A stretch of 64,000 nucleotides of DNA from Pseudooceanicola batsensis HTCC2597 (GTDB lineage Bacteria > Pseudomonadota > Alphaproteobacteria > Rhodobacterales > Rhodobacteraceae): the NCBI RefSeq assembly GCF_000152725.1, contig NZ_AAMO01000007.1:186001-250000 (forward strand), read 5' to 3'. Positions 45,686 through 54,061 of the stretch are shown here, piece by piece. The position numbers and the translations under genes were made by a program. Under the pieces are notes generated by a model. That model made no database searches, had not been told where the DNA came from, and saw only the letters and a program-made list of their open reading frames with translations. Positions within the stretch are counted from its first letter, which is position 1; the number at the start of each line of letters is the position of its first letter.

Positions 45686-46279
45686 ATGGCACTTCTTAGC
45701 TTCTCCGCGGCCAGCGTCGCGGCGCAGATCGCGCATGCGCGCGGCTGTTCCACCTTCCTGCCCAACTGGAACGGGCCGGTCGGCCAACCCGCCCTGATCC
45801 TGATCGTCGGCACTGGTGTGCATCTGCGCTCGAACGGTATCGACGGCACGACGACGCGGATCGTCACAACCGAACGCGCCGATCCCTCCTACGCTTTTGC
45901 CGAGGGCATCAACCCGTTCCGGGACCCGGATTGGATGGCGGCCCGGCAGGCGGCGTTTCGCGATCTGACCGGCCAGTTCTACACCGACATTCTTGATGAT
46001 GTGCAAATGCTCATCGACCGTGGTCATGACACCATTCGGCTGGCGACCGATGGCCACACGATCCGCGTCTTCCTGCGTCGCGCCGCCGACTATCTGATCG
46101 GCGGGACCTATGACGTGCCCTCGGGCCTCGGCGGGACGTTCCGGGTGATCCTCAGGGATGCCAGCGACACCCATGCGGTCGTGCAGAACTTCGGCAATTG
46201 CGAGGATTTCGACGAGATGCTGCCCTACCGGGTGCCGCTCGATGCGCTCATCGAAATCGATGATCGGAGGGCGGCATAG
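45686..46279 (+). CDS. Unknown plasmid protein, partner of DUF6927 gene
   Basis: The 197-residue protein begins MALLSFSAASVAAQIAHARG and is mixed alpha/beta without signal peptide or membrane segment. Features are a strand pair (ALILIVGTGVHLRSNGIDGT), MLIDRGHDTIRLATDGHTIR and acidic NFGNCEDFDEMLPYRV. I do not recognise a named domain. It overlaps the next gene by one base and is in the same orientation as the whole cluster, so it is part of the establishment operon. Confidence 0.75.
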   Translation: MALLSFSAASVAAQIAHARGCSTFLPNWNGPVGQPALILIVGTGVHLRSNGIDGTTTRIVTTERADPSYAFAEGINPFRDPDWMAARQAAFRDLTGQFYTDILDDVQMLIDRGHDTIRLATDGHTIRVFLRRAADYLIGGTYDVPSGLGGTFRVILRDASDTHAVVQNFGNCEDFDEMLPYRVPLDALIEIDDRRAA

Positions 46280-46935
46280 TGGGTTGGCTCTTTTACACCG
46301 ACCGCCGCGTCAAAACCTACGCAGACGAGAAGGCAGAAATCGCCCGGCTCTGCACCTTCGAGACGGATACGCGCAAGACAGTGTTGCTCAAGGCCTGCAA
46401 GGTCGGGTCGACCTGGTATGCAGCAGTGAAAGTCACCAATCTCGACGGCACGCCGGTTGATGATAGAACCTATGTGACCGATGCTGGCGGATCGATCACC
46501 TTCGGAGCCGTGTTTCTGACCCGCTTTGATGATGGGTGCTGGGGATACAAGGACATGGAGGAGAGCGCGGGGCCGGTGGTGTCCCGCGCGCCGCTCAGCC
46601 TGCTGGCCCTTCTTTCCGTTCTGAAGGATCCCGACAGTTATGCTCATGCCTGGCGCCAGCGCTGTCGCGACTGGGCGGCAATCCCGGACTACGACGAGGG
46701 CGACAGGATCAAACTCGCCGCGCCGGTCACCCTGACCGATGGCAGCACCTGCCAGATCGTGACCGCCACCCATTACCGGCGCGGAGGGCAAAAGCGTCGC
46801 TGCTACCGCATCGAGGAGACAGGCGGCCTCGTGCGTCTGTCGAAAGCCTCGCTCGCCGGGTCCGAGCTCCTCGGCTCGGCGAAGAGTGAGGCGAGTCCGG
46901 TTCTAGCCGAGTTTTTCGCCGGGAACGGTTCCTGA
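46279..46935 (+). CDS. DUF6927 family protein
   Basis: The 218-residue protein starts at a GTG overlapping the previous stop (MGWLFYTDRRVKTYADEKAE). The opening and the middle (ADEKAEIARLCTF, GYKDMEESAGPVVSRAPLSL) are those of DUF6927 proteins of alphaproteobacterial plasmids. The C-terminal 60 residues are a basic beta-rich tail (ATHYRRGGQKRRCYRIEETG). The function is unknown. A strong hairpin follows. Confidence 0.75.
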   Translation: MGWLFYTDRRVKTYADEKAEIARLCTFETDTRKTVLLKACKVGSTWYAAVKVTNLDGTPVDDRTYVTDAGGSITFGAVFLTRFDDGCWGYKDMEESAGPVVSRAPLSLLALLSVLKDPDSYAHAWRQRCRDWAAIPDYDEGDRIKLAAPVTLTDGSTCQIVTATHYRRGGQKRRCYRIEETGGLVRLSKASLAGSELLGSAKSEASPVLAEFFAGNGS

Positions 46936-46967
46936 CCGCCGGCAACATCGCTATCTGTTCAGCCTTG

Positions 46968-47008
46968 AGCCGCCTCCGCGCGTTTGAAAGCGCAGAGGCG
47001 GCTTTCTG
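46968..47008 (+). terminator. Rho-independent-type terminator after DUF6927 gene
   Basis: AGCCGCCTC and GAGGCGGCT (46995-47003) pair around an inner GCGC/GCGC stem and a GTTTGAAA loop, followed by TTTCTGTCCT. The long GC stem plus T-rich tail fit an intrinsic terminator. Confidence 0.7.
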
Positions 47009-47047
47009 TCCTGTCGGACCCACAACCTGACTCAAAGGACAGACGAT

Positions 47048-50000
47048 ATGGACAACCGAAGCCCGGCACTCGCACGCGATTTCCCATCGAAACCCCACCT
47101 TCTGCAGGCCATTCGCCTGATCGGCCGCGAGATTGAAAAGCAACCGCTCAAGAGCTCGTCTCTTGCCCGGATCATGCGCGAGACCTTCGGCGGCAGCGAT
47201 GCCGGCGGGGCGTGGTCCTGGCGCATGGCCTATGACCTGATGCAGGCCGCCACTGTGACGACGATCATGCGGGACAGCGGTTCGGACGTGCTCGCGACGG
47301 CCAGATTGTTCGCCTCACGGCTCCTGACGGAGACCCGGCGCTCCGAGCAACAGATTCGCCTTCAACAGTTCTCGACGCCGCTGCCCTTTGCTGCACTGGC
47401 AATAAGCGCAGCCGCCATTCGCCCTGGCGAAACCGTCCTCGAACCTTCGGCCGGGACCGGCGCGCTGGCTGGTTTTGCAGTTTGCGCAGGTGGCAAACCG
47501 ATGCTCAACGAAATCGATCCCTTCCGCCGGGCGCTGCTCGAGGCGGTGTTCGGGTGCGAGGTGACCGGCCTCGACGCCGAACATATCGACGATCTCCTGT
47601 CGGTGCCCGATCTTCCAAGCGTCATCGTGATGAACCCACCCTTCGCTTCGTCGGTTGATCGGTCACGTGACAAGCACATCGCCGCGAAACATCTGATCTC
47701 CGCGGCCAAGCGCCTCGCGCCCGGCGGACGTCTCGCGGCGATCATGCCGATGGGCTTCACGCCGGAACGGGACGCGGCGCATTGGGCACGGGCCTCGGCC
47801 ATCGCAAAGCCTCACCTCGCGCTCACGATCCCCGGCCACGTTTACCGCAAACTCGGCACCACGGTGGAAACCCAGCTGATGGTCTTGGACAAGGTGCACG
47901 AAGACGTCGAGTTCGTCCGCACGGCCGTCGACGATTTGGATGCGGCGCGGCAAATCGTCGAAGACATCGCTGAGTTGAGACCTGCCGCCGCTCCGGTCCA
48001 GACCAGAGCGCAGGTCCGGTCTTCCTCACGGCAGGGCGGTTTGCCCGTCGCGCGCAAGCGCCCGGTCACCGCAACCTTGCCTGCCAAATCGACAACCCAC
48101 GCCGCCATCCCGCTGGCTTTCACCTGCCTCGCCACCCCCCGCGAGAACAAACCTGTCTCCGACATCTATGCCCGCTACCGCCCGCAGCGGATTGAGATCA
48201 CGGGGGCCCAGGAACATCCGACCCCGCTCGTCGAGAGTATTGCGATGGCATCTGTCGCGCCCCCGGTCCCGTCGAATGAAGCTGCCTCGGACCTGAGGTT
48301 GCCCGGTCGCCTGATCGAGGGGGGTCATCTCTCCGAGGCCCAGCTCGAGACCATCCTGATGGCAAACGACGCCCACGGGCGCGACTCGCCGGGGCGGTTT
48401 ACCATTGACGAGGACCAGACCCGGATGAGCCGTGCTGATGATGACCCGGAGGCGCGCGCCTATCGGCTCGGTTACTTCCTCGGCGACGGCACCGGCTGCG
48501 GCAAGGGCCGCGAATGCGCCGGGCTCATCCTGGTGAACTGGCTCGCGGGTCGTCGCAAGGCGGTCTGGATCTCCAAATCCGCCACGCTCATCGAGGACGC
48601 GATCCGCGACTGGACCGATCTCGGCGGCTCGCCCGCCGACATCCAGCCGCTCTCCAAATGGAAGCCTGACCAGCCTATCTCCATGGGCGATGGCATCCTT
48701 TTTGTGACCTACGCGACACTCCGGTCCGCAGGCAAATGCGGGACGACCCGGTTGAGCCAGGTTCTGGGCTGGATGGGCGAGGGTTTCGACGGCGTGCTGG
48801 CTTTTGATGAGGCCCACGCCATGCAGAACGCCGCGGGGTCCGACGCGGGCAGGGGGGTCAAACCCTCCCAGCAGGGTCTCGCCGGGCTGCGTCTGCAGCT
48901 CGCCACGCCCCGGGCGCGGGTCTTTTATGTCTCGGCGACCGGGGCCACCAGCGTGCAGAACCTGGCCTATGCCTCCCGCCTCGGACTCTGGGGTCAGGGT
49001 CCGGACTATCCCTTCCCGAGCCGGGAGAGCTTTGTCTCGGCGATGGAAGCCGGAGGCGTGGCGGCAATGGAGGTCGTGGCCCGCGACCTCAAGACCCTCG
49101 GATTTTACACGGCACGGGCACTCAGCTTCGACGGGGTAGAATATGATGTGCTCGAACATGCACTGACACCCGCCCAGATCGAGATCTATGACGCCTATTC
49201 CGGCGCGTTCCGGACGATCCACCACAATCTCGAGGCCGCCCTGACCGCGACCGGGGTCAACGATGCCTCCGGCCAGACCAACGCCTCCGCCGCCAAGGCC
49301 TCGGCCAAGTCCCGTTTCGAAAGCACCAAACAGCGTTTCTTCAACCACCTTCTGATGGGCATGAAAGCCCCAACCGTGATCCGTGCCATTGAAGATGATT
49401 TGGCCGAGGGATTTGCCTGCGTCATCCAGGTGGTTTCCACGGGCGAGAGCTTATTGAAGCGTCGGCTTGAAGCGATGGAGCCCGAAGACGAGCTCGTGGA
49501 AGGTGCGCTCACGCCCCGCGACTACGTCTTGAGTTACCTCGAACAGGCCTTCCCGATCCATGCCCAGAAGCTCGTGGAGATCGATGGAAACATGGTGGCC
49601 GAGCCGCTCCGGGATGCGAATGGTGCCCTGGTCGTCTCCCGCGAGGCCGAAGCCCTGCGCGATGCGGCGATGATGGAGCTCATGTCACTTGCCCCGATCC
49701 CATCGGCGCTCGATCAGATCCTTTGGGCCTTCGGGGATGAGGTCGTGGCCGAGGTGACCGGGCGCTCCATCCGCCCCCTGAAGTCGCAGGACGGAGCACT
49801 CTTCATCGAGAAACGCTCCGCCAGCAGCAATTCTTCGGAAACCCGCGCCTTCATGGATGGCGAGAAGGAAATCCTGATCTTCTCGGATGCCGGCGGGACG
49901 GGCCGGTCCTACCATGCCGCAAAGACGGCGAAGAACCAGAAGCGGCGGCGGCACTATCTGCTGGAGCCCGGCTGGCGGGCCGATGCCGCGATCCAGGGGC

Positions 50001-51307
50001 TCGGCCGCACGCATCGCTCCGCCCAGGTCAGCGCGCCCTTCTTCCGGGTCTGCACCTCGGACGTTCACGGTGAAAAGCGCTTCACCTCCACGATCGCCCG
50101 GCGGCTCGATCAGCTGGGGGCGCTCACGAAGGGCCAGCGCGAAACCGGCTCCCAGGGCATGTTCCGCGAGGAAGACAATCTCGAAAGCCCGATCGCAAGG
50201 GGTGCGCTACGCGGCTATTACGCCGATCTCGCCGCCGGGCGCGCGGCGGCCATGAGCTACGAACAGTTCAGCGATTGGACAGCTCTTCGACTGATCGACC
50301 AGGACGGCGTGCTGCTGGAAGAGCTGCCGCCGATCCAGCGCTTCCTCAACCGTGTCCTGGCGCTGCCAATCCACATGCAGAATGCGCTCTTCGCCGAGTT
50401 CATGAGCCGGATTGCCGATCAGACCGAGCGGGCGCGGGCCGCGGGCACGCTCGATCTCGGCGTCGAGACGTTGCGCGGCGAGCGGATCGAACAGGTCTCG
50501 GTGGAAGACCTCTGGACCTGTCCGCGTTCGGGGGCGGTGACGCGCATAATCGGACTTGAGGTGACGGACCCTGTCCATGTCCTCTCGGCAGAAGAAGCTT
50601 TGAACCGGAATCTCGACAAGCTGCCAATGATCAACCGTGCGTCGGGTCGCGCGGCACTGATCTCGTCGCGTCCGATGCAGATGTATGACGAGGAGATCGT
50701 CACGCTCATGCGCAAGGTGATCCGGCCGAGCGGGTCCACCTATGTCGAGGAAGGGAAATTCCAGGCCTCCGCCTGGGAGGAGATCGAAAAGCCCGAGTCC
50801 CGCCGCCTTTGGGACGAGGAGGCCGATGGCCTGCCCAAGGTGACCACGACAAAGCTCTATCTGCTGACCGGGCTTCTGCTGCCGATCTGGAAGGATATCC
50901 CCTCGGGCAACGAGCGCATCTACCGGGTCACGCCCGAAGGGCAGGGGAGTATGATCGGCCGGACCGTCAGCGAGGACGGCGCGGCCGCACTCAGAGCCCG
51001 ATTCATGGTGGGCACGCCGAAAACCCCGCAGGACATGCTGACGGCCGCGCGCGGGTCCACCGCGCCGGTCGATCTGGGCCGAGGTCTCACGCTCACCCGC
51101 CGCCGGGTCGCGGGCGCGGCCCGTCTCGAGATCGACGGGGCCGACCGCGGCATGATCGACGGGCTGAAGGCCATGGGGTGTTTCACCGAGATCATCGCCT
51201 TCCAGCTTCGGGTCTTCGTACCCCACGGGGAGGGCGTCGATACCGCCGCCATCCTGGCCCGGATCGTGGGGGATGGATCTCCGACGGCGGCGGAGCGAGC
51301 CGCCTGA
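47048..51307 (+). CDS. Strawberry-notch-like helicase with N-terminal DNA methylase-like domain
   Basis: The 1,419-residue protein has a methyltransferase-like domain (VLEPSAGTGALAGFAV at about 130, NPPF at about 195 in VIVMNPPFASSVD) followed by a Strawberry-notch NTP hydrolase: FLGDGTGCGKGRECAGLILV (Walker A, about 478), VLAFDEAHAMQNA (DExH, about 586), then the SBNO C-terminal helicase part (EKEILIFSDAGGTGRSYHAA and QGLGRTHRSAQVSAPF). Large fusions of this kind are typical of plasmid and phage leading regions and may act in anti-defence or DNA modification, but no function is established. Confidence 0.88.
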   Translation: MDNRSPALARDFPSKPHLLQAIRLIGREIEKQPLKSSSLARIMRETFGGSDAGGAWSWRMAYDLMQAATVTTIMRDSGSDVLATARLFASRLLTETRRSEQQIRLQQFSTPLPFAALAISAAAIRPGETVLEPSAGTGALAGFAVCAGGKPMLNEIDPFRRALLEAVFGCEVTGLDAEHIDDLLSVPDLPSVIVMNPPFASSVDRSRDKHIAAKHLISAAKRLAPGGRLAAIMPMGFTPERDAAHWARASAIAKPHLALTIPGHVYRKLGTTVETQLMVLDKVHEDVEFVRTAVDDLDAARQIVEDIAELRPAAAPVQTRAQVRSSSRQGGLPVARKRPVTATLPAKSTTHAAIPLAFTCLATPRENKPVSDIYARYRPQRIEITGAQEHPTPLVESIAMASVAPPVPSNEAASDLRLPGRLIEGGHLSEAQLETILMANDAHGRDSPGRFTIDEDQTRMSRADDDPEARAYRLGYFLGDGTGCGKGRECAGLILVNWLAGRRKAVWISKSATLIEDAIRDWTDLGGSPADIQPLSKWKPDQPISMGDGILFVTYATLRSAGKCGTTRLSQVLGWMGEGFDGVLAFDEAHAMQNAAGSDAGRGVKPSQQGLAGLRLQLATPRARVFYVSATGATSVQNLAYASRLGLWGQGPDYPFPSRESFVSAMEAGGVAAMEVVARDLKTLGFYTARALSFDGVEYDVLEHALTPAQIEIYDAYSGAFRTIHHNLEAALTATGVNDASGQTNASAAKASAKSRFESTKQRFFNHLLMGMKAPTVIRAIEDDLAEGFACVIQVVSTGESLLKRRLEAMEPEDELVEGALTPRDYVLSYLEQAFPIHAQKLVEIDGNMVAEPLRDANGALVVSREAEALRDAAMMELMSLAPIPSALDQILWAFGDEVVAEVTGRSIRPLKSQDGALFIEKRSASSNSSETRAFMDGEKEILIFSDAGGTGRSYHAAKTAKNQKRRRHYLLEPGWRADAAIQGLGRTHRSAQVSAPFFRVCTSDVHGEKRFTSTIARRLDQLGALTKGQRETGSQGMFREEDNLESPIARGALRGYYADLAAGRAAAMSYEQFSDWTALRLIDQDGVLLEELPPIQRFLNRVLALPIHMQNALFAEFMSRIADQTERARAAGTLDLGVETLRGERIEQVSVEDLWTCPRSGAVTRIIGLEVTDPVHVLSAEEALNRNLDKLPMINRASGRAALISSRPMQMYDEEIVTLMRKVIRPSGSTYVEEGKFQASAWEEIEKPESRRLWDEEADGLPKVTTTKLYLLTGLLLPIWKDIPSGNERIYRVTPEGQGSMIGRTVSEDGAAALRARFMVGTPKTPQDMLTAARGSTAPVDLGRGLTLTRRRVAGAARLEIDGADRGMIDGLKAMGCFTEIIAFQLRVFVPHGEGVDTAAILARIVGDGSPTAAERAA

Positions 51308-51328
51308 AAGGAAAAGCGGGCTTTCGGT
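51305..51328 (+). repeat. Palindromic intergenic motif copy 3
   Basis: GAAAGGAAAAGCGGGCTTTC contains AAAGC-GG-GCTTT and is followed by GGTCGG. It begins at the stop of the SBNO gene and precedes DUF6878 by about 105 bases. Confidence 0.55.
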
Positions 51329-51432
51329 CGGGGGAACGTGGAAGGGTGCTTTGCCCCCTCGCGTTCCGCCGCCGTGGCGGGTCTCTGGACCCCTCGGCGC
51401 TTTCCCCAATCTCAGACAAGAGGACCAGACCC

Positions 51433-51819
51433 ATGACCAACTCCGAGACCACCTTTGCCGAGACGATGGCAAAATGGCAGGCCGAGCGCGAAGCCGCCAA
51501 CAAGGCCACCCGAAACGAGCTGCTCCCGCAATTGCGAGGCCTCGGCATCACCGAGGTCACCGCCGAATACGAAGGCTACGGCGATTCCGGCAATATCGAA
51601 GACGTAACGGTGCAGCCCGCAGGCATTGCGCTCCCTGACGAACTCTGCACGAAGGTTGGCGACTTCGCCTGGTCCGTCGCCTATCACCAGCATCCCGGCT
51701 TCGAGAACAACGAGGGCGGCTACGGCACGCTGACCTGGGATGTCATCGCCGACAGCATCACCCTCGATCATGCCGACCGCTACGTTGAATGCTCCCACAG
51801 TTTCGATGAGGGCCTGTGA
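51433..51819 (+). CDS. DUF6878 family protein
   Basis: The 128-residue acidic protein (EVTAEYEGYGDSGNIEDVTV, then AYHQHPGFENNEGGYGTLTW and CSHSFDEGL) is the DUF6878 type, function unknown. The GDSGNIE and GGYGTLTWD motifs are its most conserved parts. The leader GAGGACCAGACCC before the ATG is shared with neighbours. The DUF6915 gene begins one base after its stop. Confidence 0.8.
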   Translation: MTNSETTFAETMAKWQAEREAANKATRNELLPQLRGLGITEVTAEYEGYGDSGNIEDVTVQPAGIALPDELCTKVGDFAWSVAYHQHPGFENNEGGYGTLTWDVIADSITLDHADRYVECSHSFDEGL

Positions 51820-51982
51820 CATGGCCCATCCCCTCCATCATGCCGAAAGTTCCGCCCGGAAGTATGGCGGAACGCCATCCGACTATCAGGCCGTTCACGA
51901 CTGATGGTGTGGATGCCTCTCCCGCCGGGATCGTACTGTCGCGAGGCAGAAAAAGCGAAATCCGCAGTATTGGAGAAACAAA

Positions 51983-53008
51983 ATGAATGAAGTCAGCATT
52001 ATCGGCGTTGATTTGGCAAAGAGCGTTTTTCAGGTTCATGGAGCTGGACCCGATGGAACAGCCCACTTCCGCAAGAAACTCACTCGGATTCAGTTCTTGC
52101 CATTCCTATCACAACAGCCGAATTGCATCGTTGCCATGGAGGCCTGCGCGACCGCGCACGGTTGGGCTCGTGCGATTTCCGAGCTCGGGCACGAAGCGAA
52201 GCTTATCCCACCCCAATATGTCAAGCCGTTCGTCAAACGGCAGAAGAACGATATGGCAGATGCCGAGGCGATCGCGGAGGCCGCGAGCCGGCCGACCATG
52301 CGCTTCGTCGAGATTAAGTCCGAAGACAGTCAAGCTCGCGCGATGATCTTTCGAACCCGACAAATGCTGGTCCATCAGAGGACACAGTCCTTGAACGCGC
52401 TACGCAGCCATCTAGCGGAATACGGCGTTATCGCGCCAAAGAGCAGGTTCAGGACAGACCAACTTGCGCGTCTGGTCGAAGACAAAGACGCCACCCTTCC
52501 AGACTTGGTGCGGGCCACAGGTATTATGTACCTCGAGCACATTGAGGCCCTGACAAGTCGAATATCCGAGCTGAACGATCAGATCAAAGAGGTGGTGCGC
52601 TCGTCGAAGACCGCGAAGAGGCTGCAGTCAATGCCCGGCGTGGGTCTTCAGACTTCGATAGCAATCGAGGCATTCGCGCCCGATATGAGGTGTTTCAAAT
52701 GTGGGCGGGACTTCGCGGCTTGGCTCGGCTTGGTGCCGAAGCAGCATTCGTCGGGCGGCAAGGAACGGCTCGGCAAGGTCTCGAAGCACGGCCAACAAGA
52801 CATACGAACCAATCTGATTAGTGGTGCGATGTCCGTCATCGTGGCGATAACTCGCTTCGGAAAGCAACCCACTGAATGGCTCGCGCGCATGCTGGAACGA
52901 AAGCCGAAAAAGTTGGTCGCAATTGCACTGGCGAACAAGATGGCCCGAGCGATCTGGGCAATGATGATGAAGGGAGAAGACTATCGAAATCCGGTGGCAA
53001 CGGCGTGA
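51983..53008 (+). CDS. IS110-family (IS1111 group) transposase
   Basis: The 341-residue protein is a DEDD transposase: IIGVDLAKSVFQVHG (first Asp), VAMEACATAHGWARAI (Glu), KNDMADAEAIAEAA (DxxD), and the C-terminal transposase_20 domain with QSMPGVGLQTSIAIEAF and FAAWLGLVPKQHSSGGKERL, which carries the catalytic serine region. It is intact and full length. Confidence 0.93.
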   Translation: MNEVSIIGVDLAKSVFQVHGAGPDGTAHFRKKLTRIQFLPFLSQQPNCIVAMEACATAHGWARAISELGHEAKLIPPQYVKPFVKRQKNDMADAEAIAEAASRPTMRFVEIKSEDSQARAMIFRTRQMLVHQRTQSLNALRSHLAEYGVIAPKSRFRTDQLARLVEDKDATLPDLVRATGIMYLEHIEALTSRISELNDQIKEVVRSSKTAKRLQSMPGVGLQTSIAIEAFAPDMRCFKCGRDFAAWLGLVPKQHSSGGKERLGKVSKHGQQDIRTNLISGAMSVIVAITRFGKQPTEWLARMLERKPKKLVAIALANKMARAIWAMMMKGEDYRNPVATA

Positions 53009-53281
53009 ACCAGAAATCACGCCATTGACGCCTGATCCGTCGGGCGTGTGAGGAGCTACTCAACTATGCATGGGAATTGATCGGTCAGATCCGGATTGGG
53101 AAAACCAGTGTCGAACCAGGAACTCAGAGTCCGAATGACTGATTTGGACCCGATCCGCGCATCTCCATACCGGCCCGCGGTCGTTGAAAGTGCCGCAACA
53201 ATGAGGCCTTATACATGACCGCAGCCGATCACACGCCATGAAGTTGGAAAACCAACTTGCACGAAACGAGGCATCCATACA
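53009..53281 (+). ncRNA. Candidate bridge-RNA region of the IS1111-like element
   Basis: The 273-bp right non-coding end has no gene. IS1111-group elements encode their guide (bridge) RNA downstream of the transposase, so this interval is the place to look. I did not fold it; the assignment is by position and family. Confidence 0.35.
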
Positions 53282-53696
53282 TGGTTCGACGCCAGCAAGG
53301 CGCATCTGGCGCTCTTCACGCACCGTGCCCTGCGGCACCACACGCAGGGCATTTTTGAAGCCGAGCGCGTCTTCGGGCTGGTCGTGACCAACAGCGCCGG
53401 TCGCGACGTTCCGGTGCGCTGGATCGGCGAGCAGCATGTCCGGGAAGACTGCCAGGGTCGCATCCCGAGCCTGGCCGACTGGCTGATGCGGATCCAGCCA
53501 GAGTCATGGATGGCCAACGGACAGATTGAGCGTTTTGGTAGCGAGGCCCGCGAGGATCCGCGATCAAGTTGGATCGTGGAGGTCGCAAGGGGCAAGACGA
53601 TCCTCGGTCTTCAGGACTGGTTGGCCATGCGAGATCTGGTGGACTGACAGTAGTCCCGGGCGGCAGGTTGTTCGACCTCGCCCTGCTGCCAGAATG

Positions 53697-53735
53697 CCCG
53701 AGGCCCGACACCAGGACGGACCTCGGGTCCTTTCT
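53697..53735 (+). terminator. Terminator-like hairpin after DUF6915 gene
   Basis: CCCGAGG (53697-53703) and CCTCGGG (53721-53727) form a perfect 7-bp stem with a 17-base loop, followed by TCCTTTCT. It lies 50 bases after the stop. Confidence 0.55.
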
Positions 53736-53761
53736 AACCATCTCATGAACTGGAGAGTCAG

Positions 53762-54052
53762 ATGACCCTCGAGGATATCAAGGCCGCCGTGGATGGCGGT
53801 GAAACCGTCCATTGGGCGAACGAAGGCTACCAGGTGATCAAAGATCGTCTCGGTCAGTACCTGATCGTCTTTCTGGGGAACGGCAGTGCCATTGGCCTCA
53901 CCGACCGGAGCGGCCAGAGGCTGAACGGGCGGGAGGCGGTCTTCTTCGTCTCCCGAGCCGCCGAAGGTCCAGCCGCAGGTCAGGACGGCCGTGCGCGTCT
54001 GGACAGCGCAACCTCCCCACGAACCGCACCGCAACCTGATGGCCAAGGCTGA
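53762..54052 (+). CDS. Small plasmid protein of unknown family
   Basis: The 96-residue product starts MTLEDIKAAVDGGETVHWAN with GGAGAG upstream. The first 65 residues look like a compact alpha-beta fold (YQVIKDRLGQYLIVFLGNGS and AIGLTDRSG); the last 30 are a Ser/Pro/Ala-rich tail. I do not recognise a named domain. It continues the establishment cluster and is followed by the IS110 junction 12 bases after its stop. Confidence 0.65.
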   Translation: MTLEDIKAAVDGGETVHWANEGYQVIKDRLGQYLIVFLGNGSAIGLTDRSGQRLNGREAVFFVSRAAEGPAAGQDGRARLDSATSPRTAPQPDGQG

Positions 54053-54061
54053 AAGGAAAGC

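Larger units (their letters stand above)
51904..53281 (+). mobile_element. IS110-family element, IS1111-like, inserted in DUF6915 gene
   Basis: The element has subterminal inverted repeats: GTGTGGATGCCTC near the left end (about 51908) and GAGGCATCCATAC at the right (about 53269), agreeing at 12 of 13 positions. A 2-bp TG is shared at both junctions, as expected for the core dinucleotide of this family. Left non-coding end 79 bp, right non-coding end about 270 bp. Confidence 0.85.
51821..53647 (+). pseudogene. DUF6915 family gene, split by an IS1111-type element
   Basis: The first 27 codons (MAHPLHHAESSARKYGGTPS then DYQAVHD) are at 51821-51901. The rest (WFDASKAHLALFTHRALRHH and HVREDCQGRIPSLADWLMRI, to the stop at 53647) resumes at 53282. 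Removing 51904-53283 restores CACGACTGGTTCGACGCC in frame, so the insertion is precise. DUF6915 proteins are small, of unknown function and start with this MAHP sequence. The gene is inactivated, although the downstream part could be read from an internal start. Confidence 0.85.
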
